Origin: Sedimentisphaerales bacterium | Lineage (GTDB): Bacteria > Planctomycetota > Phycisphaerae > Sedimentisphaerales > Anaerobacaceae | Direction of reading: 5' to 3' | Length of the DNA: 12,998 nucleotides | NCBI GenBank assembly: GCA_016933985.1 | Contig: JAFGTU010000413.1 | Coordinates: forward strand, 1 to 12,998 | In this document: positions 5,143-12,305 of the stretch, piece after piece | Position numbering within the stretch: the stretch's first letter is position 1 | Layout: each line of letters opens with the position of its first letter | Position numbers and translations under genes: made by a program | Notes under the pieces: generated by a model | Seen by the model: only the letters and a program-made list of their open reading frames with translations | The model's database searches: none | Told to the model about the DNA's origin: nothing

Positions 5143-7700
5143 ATAGAAGAAGGAGCAATCGACCGTCTCAGAGCTATGCTCCGCCACCCGTGCCTATGGA
5201 TGAGCCGCAAATATCGGAAAATCAGGAACCGGGACGCATACGCGTTGCTTTATCCGGCTGGGCAATGATTATCGGCTGGATCGCCATGCTGATATTCACC
5301 TTCCACGCCTGCACCCGCATGGTCGCCGCCGGTGACACATGGGTCGCAATGGCGTGCGGACGCCACTTCGTCAACCACGGCGTCGATACCATTGAGCCCT
5401 TCAGCGCCAACTCACACAAACCAGGGCCCACTGCCGAGGAAATCGAAAAATGGCCCGGCTGGGCGAGATGGATCACAGATAAGGTCGGCATCGAGACCGT
5501 CAAAAAGTGGCACCCAACAGGCTGGGTCAATCAAAACTGGCTCACGCACGTCATCTTCTATTTGCTGGTTCCAAAGTCGTCATACGCCGACGGCGTCAGC
5601 TTCTCCTCTAACGCGCTGGTCTATTGGAAATTCGCCGTTTACATAATAACCGTCGCATGCGTCTTCTACACAGGCGTCCTGATGGGCGTCAACCCCGCTC
5701 TCTCAGCCGTCTTCTCCTGTTTCGCGCTGTTCATCGGGCGATCATTTCTCGACATTCGCCCGGCGGGATTCTCAAATATGCTCGTGGGCGTCTTTTTGCT
5801 CGTCCTCGTTCTGGCCACCTATCGCAACGTGTTATATATCTGGCTCATCGTCCCGCTTACCGTATTCTGGTGCAACGCTCATGGTGGGTATATATACGTC
5901 TATATTATGATGATCCCCTTCATCGGCCTGCATTTGCTGAACTGCTTCGATAGGAAAGTGACGGCCATCCTATATAACATCGGCGCGTGGCCGCTTGTGC
6001 TGATTGTTCTCACCAAAGCCACATTCACTCTTGCAGCGTTTCTTTTCGTCGTTCTCGTGATTACCCTCGATATTCTCCTTGTCTTTTATAAGGACAAGCT
6101 TGTCACTATTAGGCCGAAGGGTGTATATCACATAATCGGCGCATACGTCGCCACCATCATTGCGACGATCATATTTAATCCGTTTCATTTTACCAACCTG
6201 ACCCACACATTTGTTATCAGTGTCAGCAAGCACGCCGAGCGCTGGCGCGACATACACGAGTGGCATCCCGCCTTCGAGTGGACCAACCCGGTTGGGACAG
6301 CGGTTCCCTTCGCGGTCATGTATGGCATCGCCTGGGCCGTGCTGGTTATCTGGATCCTAACCATGATAATAACGTCGGGGTCCGTCGGCAAATACGCAAA
6401 ACGAAAGGCAAGCGATACCAGCGAATATCAATGGCCGAAACTGGATTTACCGATGCTCCTCATCGCTGCATTGACCATTTATATGGCTATACGCTCGCGA
6501 AGATTCATACCAATCGGCGCTATCGCCGCCTGTCCCATCCTCGCATTGTTAATTGACCAAATTGTCCGGGCAATTGCCGCGACCGACAATTTCCATAGGC
6601 ATAAGCGCCTCGCCGTGCCTGTTATGCCCAAGGAAGTTAAAATCCTTTGCATCTTGGCGGGGGCGATAGCCACGATTTTCTTCGGTACCTGGTGGGGAAC
6701 GAAGTTCAAACACGTTTATCTCGACCCCTGGCCCAATGACCCCAAACTGACGTCCGTTTTTATGCGAATGACGGCATCGGACGCCAAGCCCTTCTATGCG
6801 ACAAAGTTCATGAAGCTGAATCACCTCAAAGGCAAGATGTTCAACTACTGGACCGAGGGCGGGGCAATCGCATTTGGCCAGGAGCCGGACCCCAATACCG
6901 GGAAGACGCCGCTCCAGTTGTTTATGGACGGTCGCGCCCAGGCCGCATACGACAGGAAGACCTTTGACCTCTGGACTGCAATAACTTCCGGAGGACCCAC
7001 TGTTCAGGCCGCCGCACGCGAGGCCATGGCGCTCGGAAAGCCGCTCGACGCCGTGCTCACAACTGCCGATTACAAGAAGGTCGGCGAGTGGCTTACAGTT
7101 GAGTTGAGGAAGCAAGATGTCTGGGTCGTTCTGATGCCGGCCGGTCAGTTCGACCAGCCTTTCACCAGGGGACTCGAATACAGCCGGGATTGGCCCGTCG
7201 TATTCTCCAATAATAAGGAAAAAATGTTCGTCGATATAAACACGCCGCAAGGCGCCGAGCTTTTCGAAGGAATAAGCACCGGACGCACCCTCTACCCGGA
7301 TGAATATCACAGAAATCTTATCCTCGGCCATCACTTGCTCAACCAGCGAAGCACCAAAGACAGGCAGACAGGATTCGATCTGATGACAAAGGCATTCAAC
7401 GAGAATCCTTCACCCGCTCCAATGCTCGAGTTTATGCTTGTTGCCGCCAGGTCCCCTGACCTGACGAGCCAAGTAACCAAAGTGCTGTCCGGCTGGGTGG
7501 AAAAGTTTGCCGCAGACCAGGACGAATTCCGCCGCCGGAACGGCTACCGTCTCAGGATCGAAGCAGCCAGACTGGCCTGCATTCACCTTGAGAGAACGGC
7601 AGCAGCCGCCAAGGACAACGAGCTTGCCGAGTCCTACAATAGCCGAATGAGAGACTATTTGCGCGAGCGAAATGAACTTTCTCGAACGAAGAGGTGGTAA
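5130..7700 (+). CDS. Multi-pass GT-C-type membrane glycosyltransferase-like protein
   Basis: An 856-aa protein: Arg-rich, Pro-rich cytoplasmic N-terminus (1-38), first membrane helix about 40-60, then a long outer loop with GDTW (68-71), EPFSANS near 90 and WVNQNWLTHVIFYLL (132-146). This follows the pattern of GT-C-like membrane proteins, where an Asp in the first outer loop is often catalytic (here D69 is a candidate). Further hydrophobic segments lie at about 166-187, 190-204, 214-231, 236-248, 254-270, 280-318, 333-349, 390-415, 440-452, 458-480 and 503-520, including RPAGFSNMLVG and NAHGG (249-253). A soluble region follows (about 560-720, FNYWTEGGAI and LFMDGR) and an alpha-helical, TPR-like tail (725-856). 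GT-C enzymes use polyprenyl-phosphate sugars; the GT2 gene 3 nt downstream would fit as supplier. The acceptor is unknown. The ATG lies within the aminotransferase relic; only a weak purine stretch (ATAGAG) precedes it, so the start is less certain than the frame. Confidence 0.85.
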   Translation: MAKRNRRRSNRPSQSYAPPPVPMDEPQISENQEPGRIRVALSGWAMIIGWIAMLIFTFHACTRMVAAGDTWVAMACGRHFVNHGVDTIEPFSANSHKPGPTAEEIEKWPGWARWITDKVGIETVKKWHPTGWVNQNWLTHVIFYLLVPKSSYADGVSFSSNALVYWKFAVYIITVACVFYTGVLMGVNPALSAVFSCFALFIGRSFLDIRPAGFSNMLVGVFLLVLVLATYRNVLYIWLIVPLTVFWCNAHGGYIYVYIMMIPFIGLHLLNCFDRKVTAILYNIGAWPLVLIVLTKATFTLAAFLFVVLVITLDILLVFYKDKLVTIRPKGVYHIIGAYVATIIATIIFNPFHFTNLTHTFVISVSKHAERWRDIHEWHPAFEWTNPVGTAVPFAVMYGIAWAVLVIWILTMIITSGSVGKYAKRKASDTSEYQWPKLDLPMLLIAALTIYMAIRSRRFIPIGAIAACPILALLIDQIVRAIAATDNFHRHKRLAVPVMPKEVKILCILAGAIATIFFGTWWGTKFKHVYLDPWPNDPKLTSVFMRMTASDAKPFYATKFMKLNHLKGKMFNYWTEGGAIAFGQEPDPNTGKTPLQLFMDGRAQAAYDRKTFDLWTAITSGGPTVQAAAREAMALGKPLDAVLTTADYKKVGEWLTVELRKQDVWVVLMPAGQFDQPFTRGLEYSRDWPVVFSNNKEKMFVDINTPQGAELFEGISTGRTLYPDEYHRNLILGHHLLNQRSTKDRQTGFDLMTKAFNENPSPAPMLEFMLVAARSPDLTSQVTKVLSGWVEKFAADQDEFRRRNGYRLRIEAARLACIHLERTAAAAKDNELAESYNSRMRDYLRERNELSRTKRW
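7691..7697 (+). promoter_or_regulatory. Strong ribosome binding site for the GT2 gene
   Basis: GAGGTGG sits 6 nt before the GTG at 7704 and lies inside the last codons of the membrane glycosyltransferase gene. It fixes the GTG start and suggests the two genes are co-translated. Confidence 0.7.
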
Positions 7701-7703
7701 CCT

Positions 7704-8450
7704 GTGACGAACCAAGGCCAAGCGGAACCTCAGACAGGTTCGAGCCGGCCGCACGCGATCTCTATTAGCGTCTTCTTCCCATGCTATAATGAAGAAGACA
7801 ACGTCGGCACGACCGTGGCAAAGGCGCGTGAAGTGCTCGACCGCCTTAACGCCGACTATGAGTTAATCATCGTTGATGATGGAAGCTCCGATGATACGGC
7901 GAGGATCGCCGACACAATAGCCACCGAAGACCCCGCCGTGAAGGTTATTCACCACCCTACAAATCTCGGCTACGGCGTCGCCCTGCAGTCGGGCATCAGG
8001 GCCGCCCACAAGAATCTCGTCTTCTACACCGATGGTGACGGCCAGTTTGACTTCGCCGAAATGCCACCCTTGCTCGACCTGATGCGGCACTATGATATAG
8101 TAAGCTGCTATCGACTAGACCGCCAAGACTCTATTGTTCGCAGGTTTAACGGCTGGTGCTGGACAAAACTCGTCTGCCTCATGTTCGGCCTGAAAATACG
8201 AGATATTGACTGTGCTTTCAAACTGTATAAGAGAGAAGTATTTGACAACATGGAGCTATGCAGCACCGGCGCACTGATAGCGGCCGAGATACTCACCCGC
8301 GCCGTCCGAAAAGGTTGCACAATTACGCAGACAGGCGTCCACCATTTCCCGCGAACCGCCGGCAGACAAACCGGCGCTGATCTCCGTGTCATTTTAAGGG
8401 CCTTTAGAGAGCTCATCAAGCTCCGCAAAAAGATCAGCAGTGCAAAATAA
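7704..8450 (+). CDS. Family 2 glycosyltransferase, dolichyl-phosphate mannose synthase (DPM1)-like
   Basis: A cytoplasmic enzyme of 248 aa that most likely moves a sugar from a nucleotide sugar to a polyprenyl phosphate. GT-A fold landmarks: FPCYNEEDNV (25-34), VDDGSSDDT (57-65) for nucleotide binding, TDGDGQFD (109-116) with the metal-binding DXD, and RDIDCAFKLYKR (166-177), the family's acceptor-site motif. It lacks the C-terminal membrane helices of GtrB/ArnC-type relatives, so it is the short, soluble DPM1-like form, peripheral to the membrane. The GTG start is set by the strong ribosome binding site at 7691. The gap to the preceding GT-C gene is 3 nt, so the pair is surely one operon and a functional relay is the natural reading. 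Sugar identity cannot be read from sequence. Confidence 0.92.
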   Translation: MTNQGQAEPQTGSSRPHAISISVFFPCYNEEDNVGTTVAKAREVLDRLNADYELIIVDDGSSDDTARIADTIATEDPAVKVIHHPTNLGYGVALQSGIRAAHKNLVFYTDGDGQFDFAEMPPLLDLMRHYDIVSCYRLDRQDSIVRRFNGWCWTKLVCLMFGLKIRDIDCAFKLYKREVFDNMELCSTGALIAAEILTRAVRKGCTITQTGVHHFPRTAGRQTGADLRVILRAFRELIKLRKKISSAK

Positions 8451-8494
8451 TTCCTTACCAAATACGCCCGCACCAGAAACGACTGAAACTGAAT

Positions 8495-10426
8495 ATGATT
8501 CAACAACGAACAGCACTGTTTATCTACGGCTCCTTGCGAGACCGCACTATTTTTCATTCCGTCTGCGGCTACAGCTTCTCCAGAAAAGCCTCTAAGATCG
8601 ACCACACAACACTTTTCGCCGAGCCCGCCATACTCCCGGGCTATCGTCGGGTCAGTCCCGACAACGTCTATTACTACGCCGTCTCGACACCCTCGGCAAG
8701 AATCGAAGGAATGGTTATCCACGATGTCCCCGCCTCTGCTATGGCCGAGATCGACAGATACGAAGGCAAGAGATACCAGAGGCAAACCGTGTCCGTAAGT
8801 ACCGCCTCAGGACCCGTGGAAGCCCAGGCTTATCTGGTCAGCCACGAGTCGATGAAGAAGCACTTCGGAGACAGGTTCCACGTCAATCTGATACATGAGC
8901 TCTGGCTGCGAAAGCGAATCAAGAAGTTTATCAAGAAACACACTCGACCCGGAGACAAGACCGCAGACGCCGAATTTGAACGAATAGCCGACAGGGAGCT
9001 TATCGCAACTACCGAACGCGACCTCGTGATAAGTCATTACCACTCCGACGCCGTCAGCGATTATTACCTCCAACACGAGCTTGACCGCCCCAGACCATCC
9101 ATCAGACACCTCTATGAAGCCCCCGAAGCAAGACCCCTCATCAACTCTTATCTAACGCTCGTCATAAGGCAGGTCCTGCTCAGTCAGCTTGATGAGGCCA
9201 TTCAGTCACATTACCGCTTTGAGCTTGAGCACATGCGGACCTCTGAGAGATACTTCAAACGTTCGCCGAGCATTCTCGCCGCCATGCGAATAATGAATGC
9301 AAACGCCGATGGCGTCGATATGATAGTCAAACAGGCCCTGGAGACCATGCCGTTTGAAAAATACGACCTCATCGACTACGTCAAATACGGCGTCCGCGCC
9401 GCAAAGAGCATGTTCCACTCACGAATCGCCTACGCCGAGCTGGACAGAATTCGCTCTAATTTTCAAGGAGGACTCATCCCTCTGGGAATTGAAGTTGAAT
9501 TGAGCAATCTCGGTGTCGCAGCAGTTGAGCCCCAAAGAAGCATTCAGAAGAAACAAGATTCCGTCTATGACGGCTTTCTCTACTTCTATGATTTTCACCT
9601 CGACGTATTGGCATGGAAGCTCGGTGGATATATCGACGACCACACCGGCGATACAGAGCAGTCCCGCCGCAGAGGGTTTCTCGAACTTGCCCCGGGAAGA
9701 CTGAATATCGCAGGCGAGCTCTCCCGCCCTGCCACCGCAGACCCATGGATGCTTAATCAGTTAATACACGCCCTCGCGAACTTCTACGACGTCAAAGGCC
9801 ATAGCCTTCACCTTTCATTCCAATTGAGAAAGAGGCAGATCGGCAGGCAAAGGGTCCTGCCTCTCGGCTTCGCAAAATGCCTCCTCCTGCTCGGAGGCGG
9901 ACCTGAACGCAGAGGCAACGGCAGCTTGTGGCTTTCAAGGATGGGCAACGATGAAATTACCATGTCCGGCCCGAACGAGGAGCTGGTCTTCGCAAGAACA
10001 AGCAAGCGAAAATGGCACCTCGGTGATGACGAAATCGCCGACAGAACGCCCGCCCAGGCAATAACGAACGTGCAGCAGTACAAGTTCATCCGCTTAAAAA
10101 AGAATGAAAGCTACGAACCTTTGATCATGTGCCTAAAAGGCCTCCAGATGGGATATAATCCAGGCGATTACCTCACCGCCGAGCAATTGGCGGCAAGCCG
10201 GCAATTGCGCATGGAGTACGAAGAGCTGAAAAGATGGGCGGCCGAGCCCACCCGAATCCCACAAGCAACAATCGGCGCCTTTCTGCGCGTCGTGCATCAC
10301 GGCTTGATGAATGAAGCACATCATTGCCCTTTCCACAAACTCCACTACATAAACTGGGCGATGAACGCTATCGCAACAAACCTGGCCGCCATAAATACAG
10401 CCCTCACCGCCCCCGCCAATTCCTGA
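8495..10426 (+). CDS. Fusion of an AIG2/gamma-glutamylcyclotransferase-like domain and an amidoligase-like domain
   Basis: A 643-aa, apparently cytoplasmic protein with no signal peptide or membrane helix. Residues about 6-120 look like an AIG2/GGCT cyclotransferase: YGSL (11-14), LPGYRR (47-52), GMVIHDV (72-78) and IDRYEGKRYQR (86-96), where E90 is the expected catalytic Glu. A helical, His- and Arg-rich middle (about 130-320) follows. The C-terminal part resembles amidoligase_2/glutamate-cysteine-ligase-like COOH-NH2 ligases: GIEVEL (331-336) as the metal-binding GxExE motif, a GELSRP segment (407-412), and GHSLHLSFQLRK (435-446), like the GxHxH-type motif. Such ligases form amide or peptide bonds with ATP; GGCT-like domains release 5-oxoproline from gamma-glutamyl amines. 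One chain could therefore make and break a gamma-glutamyl-type bond; this is inference. The ATG at 8495, 44 nt after the GT2 stop, has no clear ribosome binding site, and no in-frame alternative start was seen nearby. The ligase call is less sure than the cyclotransferase call. Confidence 0.7.
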   Translation: MIQQRTALFIYGSLRDRTIFHSVCGYSFSRKASKIDHTTLFAEPAILPGYRRVSPDNVYYYAVSTPSARIEGMVIHDVPASAMAEIDRYEGKRYQRQTVSVSTASGPVEAQAYLVSHESMKKHFGDRFHVNLIHELWLRKRIKKFIKKHTRPGDKTADAEFERIADRELIATTERDLVISHYHSDAVSDYYLQHELDRPRPSIRHLYEAPEARPLINSYLTLVIRQVLLSQLDEAIQSHYRFELEHMRTSERYFKRSPSILAAMRIMNANADGVDMIVKQALETMPFEKYDLIDYVKYGVRAAKSMFHSRIAYAELDRIRSNFQGGLIPLGIEVELSNLGVAAVEPQRSIQKKQDSVYDGFLYFYDFHLDVLAWKLGGYIDDHTGDTEQSRRRGFLELAPGRLNIAGELSRPATADPWMLNQLIHALANFYDVKGHSLHLSFQLRKRQIGRQRVLPLGFAKCLLLLGGGPERRGNGSLWLSRMGNDEITMSGPNEELVFARTSKRKWHLGDDEIADRTPAQAITNVQQYKFIRLKKNESYEPLIMCLKGLQMGYNPGDYLTAEQLAASRQLRMEYEELKRWAAEPTRIPQATIGAFLRVVHHGLMNEAHHCPFHKLHYINWAMNAIATNLAAINTALTAPANS

Positions 10427-10463
10427 TATCTGCCTGGCCATCACTCAGCCGGCGCCGAGCTTC

Positions 10464-10946
10464 TCACCGCTGCGACCTCTTTTCGCGATAAATCCTCTTC
10501 ATCCTTAGCCTCTTTATCGCATACCCCGCCACTTCGCTGTGGTCAAAACCCATGTTCTCCGGCAGCTTCTCTATGTCGAACCACCTCGCCTCTGCCGCAT
10601 CGTCCCCTGCCTTGACCCGGCCCGGCCCCCTCCCGGCGATACCAATAAACACAATGGTTATCTGCCTGCCCCTCGGATCCCGCCCGCATTTTCCAAACGT
10701 CCGCATTTGCTCAAGCTGGATGCCGGCCAGCCCCGTCTCCTCCTTCAACTCTCGCGCCGCGGCGTCCTCAAGCTCCTCCTCAGGATCGACAAAGCCGCCC
10801 GGAATCGCCCAATATCCCTTGTACGGGTCGTGTTTCCGCCGGACCAGCAGCAACCAAACCCGCCCACGCCAAAACCGGAATACCGCCGCATCCGTCGTAA
10901 CCATCGGCCGGGGCCAATCATAAACATATCTGCCTCGTTTAGCCAT
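10464..10946 (-). CDS. Nudix hydrolase, ADP-ribose pyrophosphatase-like
   Basis: A 160-aa cytoplasmic hydrolase that cleaves a nucleoside diphosphate linked to another group. The Nudix box is perfect at residues 51-73: G51, E57, R65-E66, L67, E69-E70, G72, L73 (GX5EX7REUXEEXGU). The flanking PRPMVTTDAAVF (12-23) and KHDPYKGYWAIPGGFVDP (38-55) match the family that includes ADP-ribose pyrophosphatases and the Nudix half of NrtR-type proteins; there is no regulatory winged-helix domain here. Exact substrate is not determined by these motifs. The ATG at 10946 has GGAAAG about ten bases upstream on the minus strand and a good promoter at 10974-11002. It converges with the amidoligase fusion gene (37-nt gap) and is divergent from the GT9 gene, so it is transcribed alone. 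Confidence 0.93.
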   Translation of the reverse strand: MAKRGRYVYDWPRPMVTTDAAVFRFWRGRVWLLLVRRKHDPYKGYWAIPGGFVDPEEELEDAAARELKEETGLAGIQLEQMRTFGKCGRDPRGRQITIVFIGIAGRGPGRVKAGDDAAEARWFDIEKLPENMGFDHSEVAGYAIKRLRMKRIYREKRSQR

Positions 10947-10973
10947 AATTGTCTATCTTTCCGATTTGCACAC

Positions 10974-11002
10974 ATTATACCGCCTTCTATCCCCTCCGTC
11001 AC
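10974..11002 (-). promoter_or_regulatory. Putative sigma70-type promoter of the Nudix gene
   Basis: On the minus strand GTGACG (11002-10997) is followed after 17 bp by a perfect TATAAT (10979-10974). Transcription would begin near 10967, leaving a leader of about 20 nt that still holds the GGAAAG ribosome binding site. The -35 matches at 4 of 6. Confidence 0.55.
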
Positions 11003-11070
11003 GCGCTTTCTCGAAAGATGGCAGCCCACTTCGTGCCTTCTCATGCCTCCTATTGCAATATCAAGAGTAC

Positions 11071-11103
11071 CTTGGCAGGCAACCAATTACCAGTTGCCAA
11101 CAA
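11071..11103 (+). repeat. Inverted repeat and degenerate heptamer repeat upstream of the GT9 gene
   Basis: GGCAAC (11078-11083) and GTTGCC (11093-11098) form perfect 6-bp arms with a 9-nt gap; the right arm overlaps the proposed -35 of the GT9 promoter. Within it are 7-bp units ACCAATT (11082-11088), ACCAGTT (11089-11095) and GCCAACA (11096-11102). It could be an operator or the remnant of a short tandem repeat family. Confidence 0.4.
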
Positions 11104-11123
11104 CCCCCCCCACGCCTTACAAT
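11094..11123 (+). promoter_or_regulatory. Putative promoter of the GT9 gene with a C8 run in its spacer
   Basis: TTGCCA (11094-11099) and TACAAT (11118-11123) are 18 bp apart and each matches the sigma70 consensus at 5 of 6. The spacer contains eight consecutive Cs (11104-11111). Loss of one C would give the optimal 17-bp spacing, so slippage at this tract could alter expression. The leader to the ATG at 11247 would be about 115 nt. No better promoter was found in the gap. Confidence 0.4.
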
Positions 11124-11246
11124 ACCTGCTGATGAAACCTGTCTCCGCAAGTTTGAACGTAACGATAAGATGCCATAAACAGAATATTGACCTGCCGACC
11201 CTCGGCTGGACGACATACGATACACTAAGTGCGGCATCCGGCGCAT

Positions 11247-12287
11247 ATGTCCGAAGCATTCAAAAACATTCTGATTATAAAGCCAAGCGCTCTTGGTGAC
11301 ATAGTGCAGGCCTTGCCGGCACTCAGTGCGCTGCGAAAGAGCTTCCCCAACGCTGAGATTAGCTGGCTCATTCGACCGCAGTTCGCCCCGTTGCTCGAAA
11401 ATCATCCCCATCTGACGCACATAATCCATTTCGACCGCAAATTCCTCGGCAAAGCATGGTTCCATCCCGGCGCCTTCGCCGCCCTGCTGAGCCTGTTTCG
11501 CCGCCTGCGACACTCAGAATTCGACGCCGTATTCGATTTCCAGGGTCTCTTCAGGACCGCGTTTCTTGCTCTTGTCTCCGGCTGCAAGAAGCGATTCGGC
11601 TTGGCCGACGCCCAGGAACTCTCTCGAATTTTCTACACACACAAGGTAAAGAAGCCTATCGACAGCCAGCACGTCGTGGACTACTACATCGATCTGGTCC
11701 GGGCCGCAGGCGCCGTCTGCAAGGACGTGGAATTCACATTGCCGCGTGATGCACCAGCCGAGAAATCCGTGGAGCGTTTACTGGCGGCAAACGGAATCAA
11801 TTCGCGGCGATACGCTGTCCTCGTACCCGGCTCGGCCCATTCCAACAAGTGCTGGCCGGTGGAGCGCTTCGCGGAACTGTCCGCCAAATTGTCAGCAGAG
11901 CACGATCTATCGGTAATAGCATCAGGAAGTCTATCCGAGGCGCCCTTGGCGCAGAGCCTTGTGGAGTCCGCCGATGTCACCGTAACGAATCTTGCCGGAC
12001 GAACCTCACTCACCGAGCTAATCGCTCTGCTCAGAAACGCCGCCCTTGTCGTCAGCAACGACACCGGCCCGGGCCATATCGCCGCCGCACTCGGCAGGCC
12101 ACTCGTCATGATATTCGGCAGATCAAACCCGGCACGCGTCGGACCCTACCGCAGAGACAACACCGTCGTCGCTATCGATCCCAAAGGAAGGGGCCACCTG
12201 CCCGACAGCACAAACCCAATATACGACATCCGCCTGATAACACTCGACGACGTCTATCAAAAGGTCCAAATGCAGATCAACACGTAG
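11247..12287 (+). CDS. Family 9 glycosyltransferase, LPS heptosyltransferase-like (WaaC/WaaF/RfaF family)
   Basis: A cytoplasmic, membrane-associated enzyme of GT-B fold that adds a heptose or similar sugar to a lipid-linked envelope glycan such as LPS core. From the ATG at 11247 it has 346 aa, the normal family length. N-terminal domain: NILIIKPSALGDIVQALPAL right at the start, with the family's SxLGD loop. C-terminal domain: VPGSAHSNKCWP (193-204), which contacts the nucleotide sugar, and SNDTGPGHIAAALGRP (270-285), the hallmark D-(S/T)-GxxH motif, then FGRSNPARVGPY (290-301). A GTG at 11229 would add six residues (MRHPAH), but the family starts directly before the first beta-strand, so I prefer the ATG; neither has a clear ribosome binding site. 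No other LPS-core genes are in the window. It converges with the oxidoreductase gene across an 18-nt gap. Confidence 0.92.
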   Translation: MSEAFKNILIIKPSALGDIVQALPALSALRKSFPNAEISWLIRPQFAPLLENHPHLTHIIHFDRKFLGKAWFHPGAFAALLSLFRRLRHSEFDAVFDFQGLFRTAFLALVSGCKKRFGLADAQELSRIFYTHKVKKPIDSQHVVDYYIDLVRAAGAVCKDVEFTLPRDAPAEKSVERLLAANGINSRRYAVLVPGSAHSNKCWPVERFAELSAKLSAEHDLSVIASGSLSEAPLAQSLVESADVTVTNLAGRTSLTELIALLRNAALVVSNDTGPGHIAAALGRPLVMIFGRSNPARVGPYRRDNTVVAIDPKGRGHLPDSTNPIYDIRLITLDDVYQKVQMQINT

Positions 12288-12305
12288 CCTCTTCCTTTGA
12301 ACGCC

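Noticed and set aside
4990..5268. A 92-codon plus-strand reading frame that includes the aminotransferase relic
   Set aside because: It overlaps the start of the well-supported membrane glycosyltransferase gene by about 140 bases, has no ribosome binding site, and its only recognisable part is the relic; better explained as a remnant.
10427..10463. The palindrome CGGCGCCG between the converging amidoligase-fusion and Nudix genes as a bidirectional terminator
   Set aside because: Pairing does not extend beyond the 8-bp core and no T-runs flank it.
10539..11132. A 197-codon plus-strand open frame opposite the Nudix gene
   Set aside because: Low-complexity Pro/Arg composition typical of an antisense shadow; the minus strand holds a perfect Nudix box and a promoter.
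11229..11246. The GTG at 11229 as the GT9 start
   Set aside because: It would add MRHPAH ahead of the family's usual beginning and has no ribosome binding site; the ATG at 11247 fits the family better.
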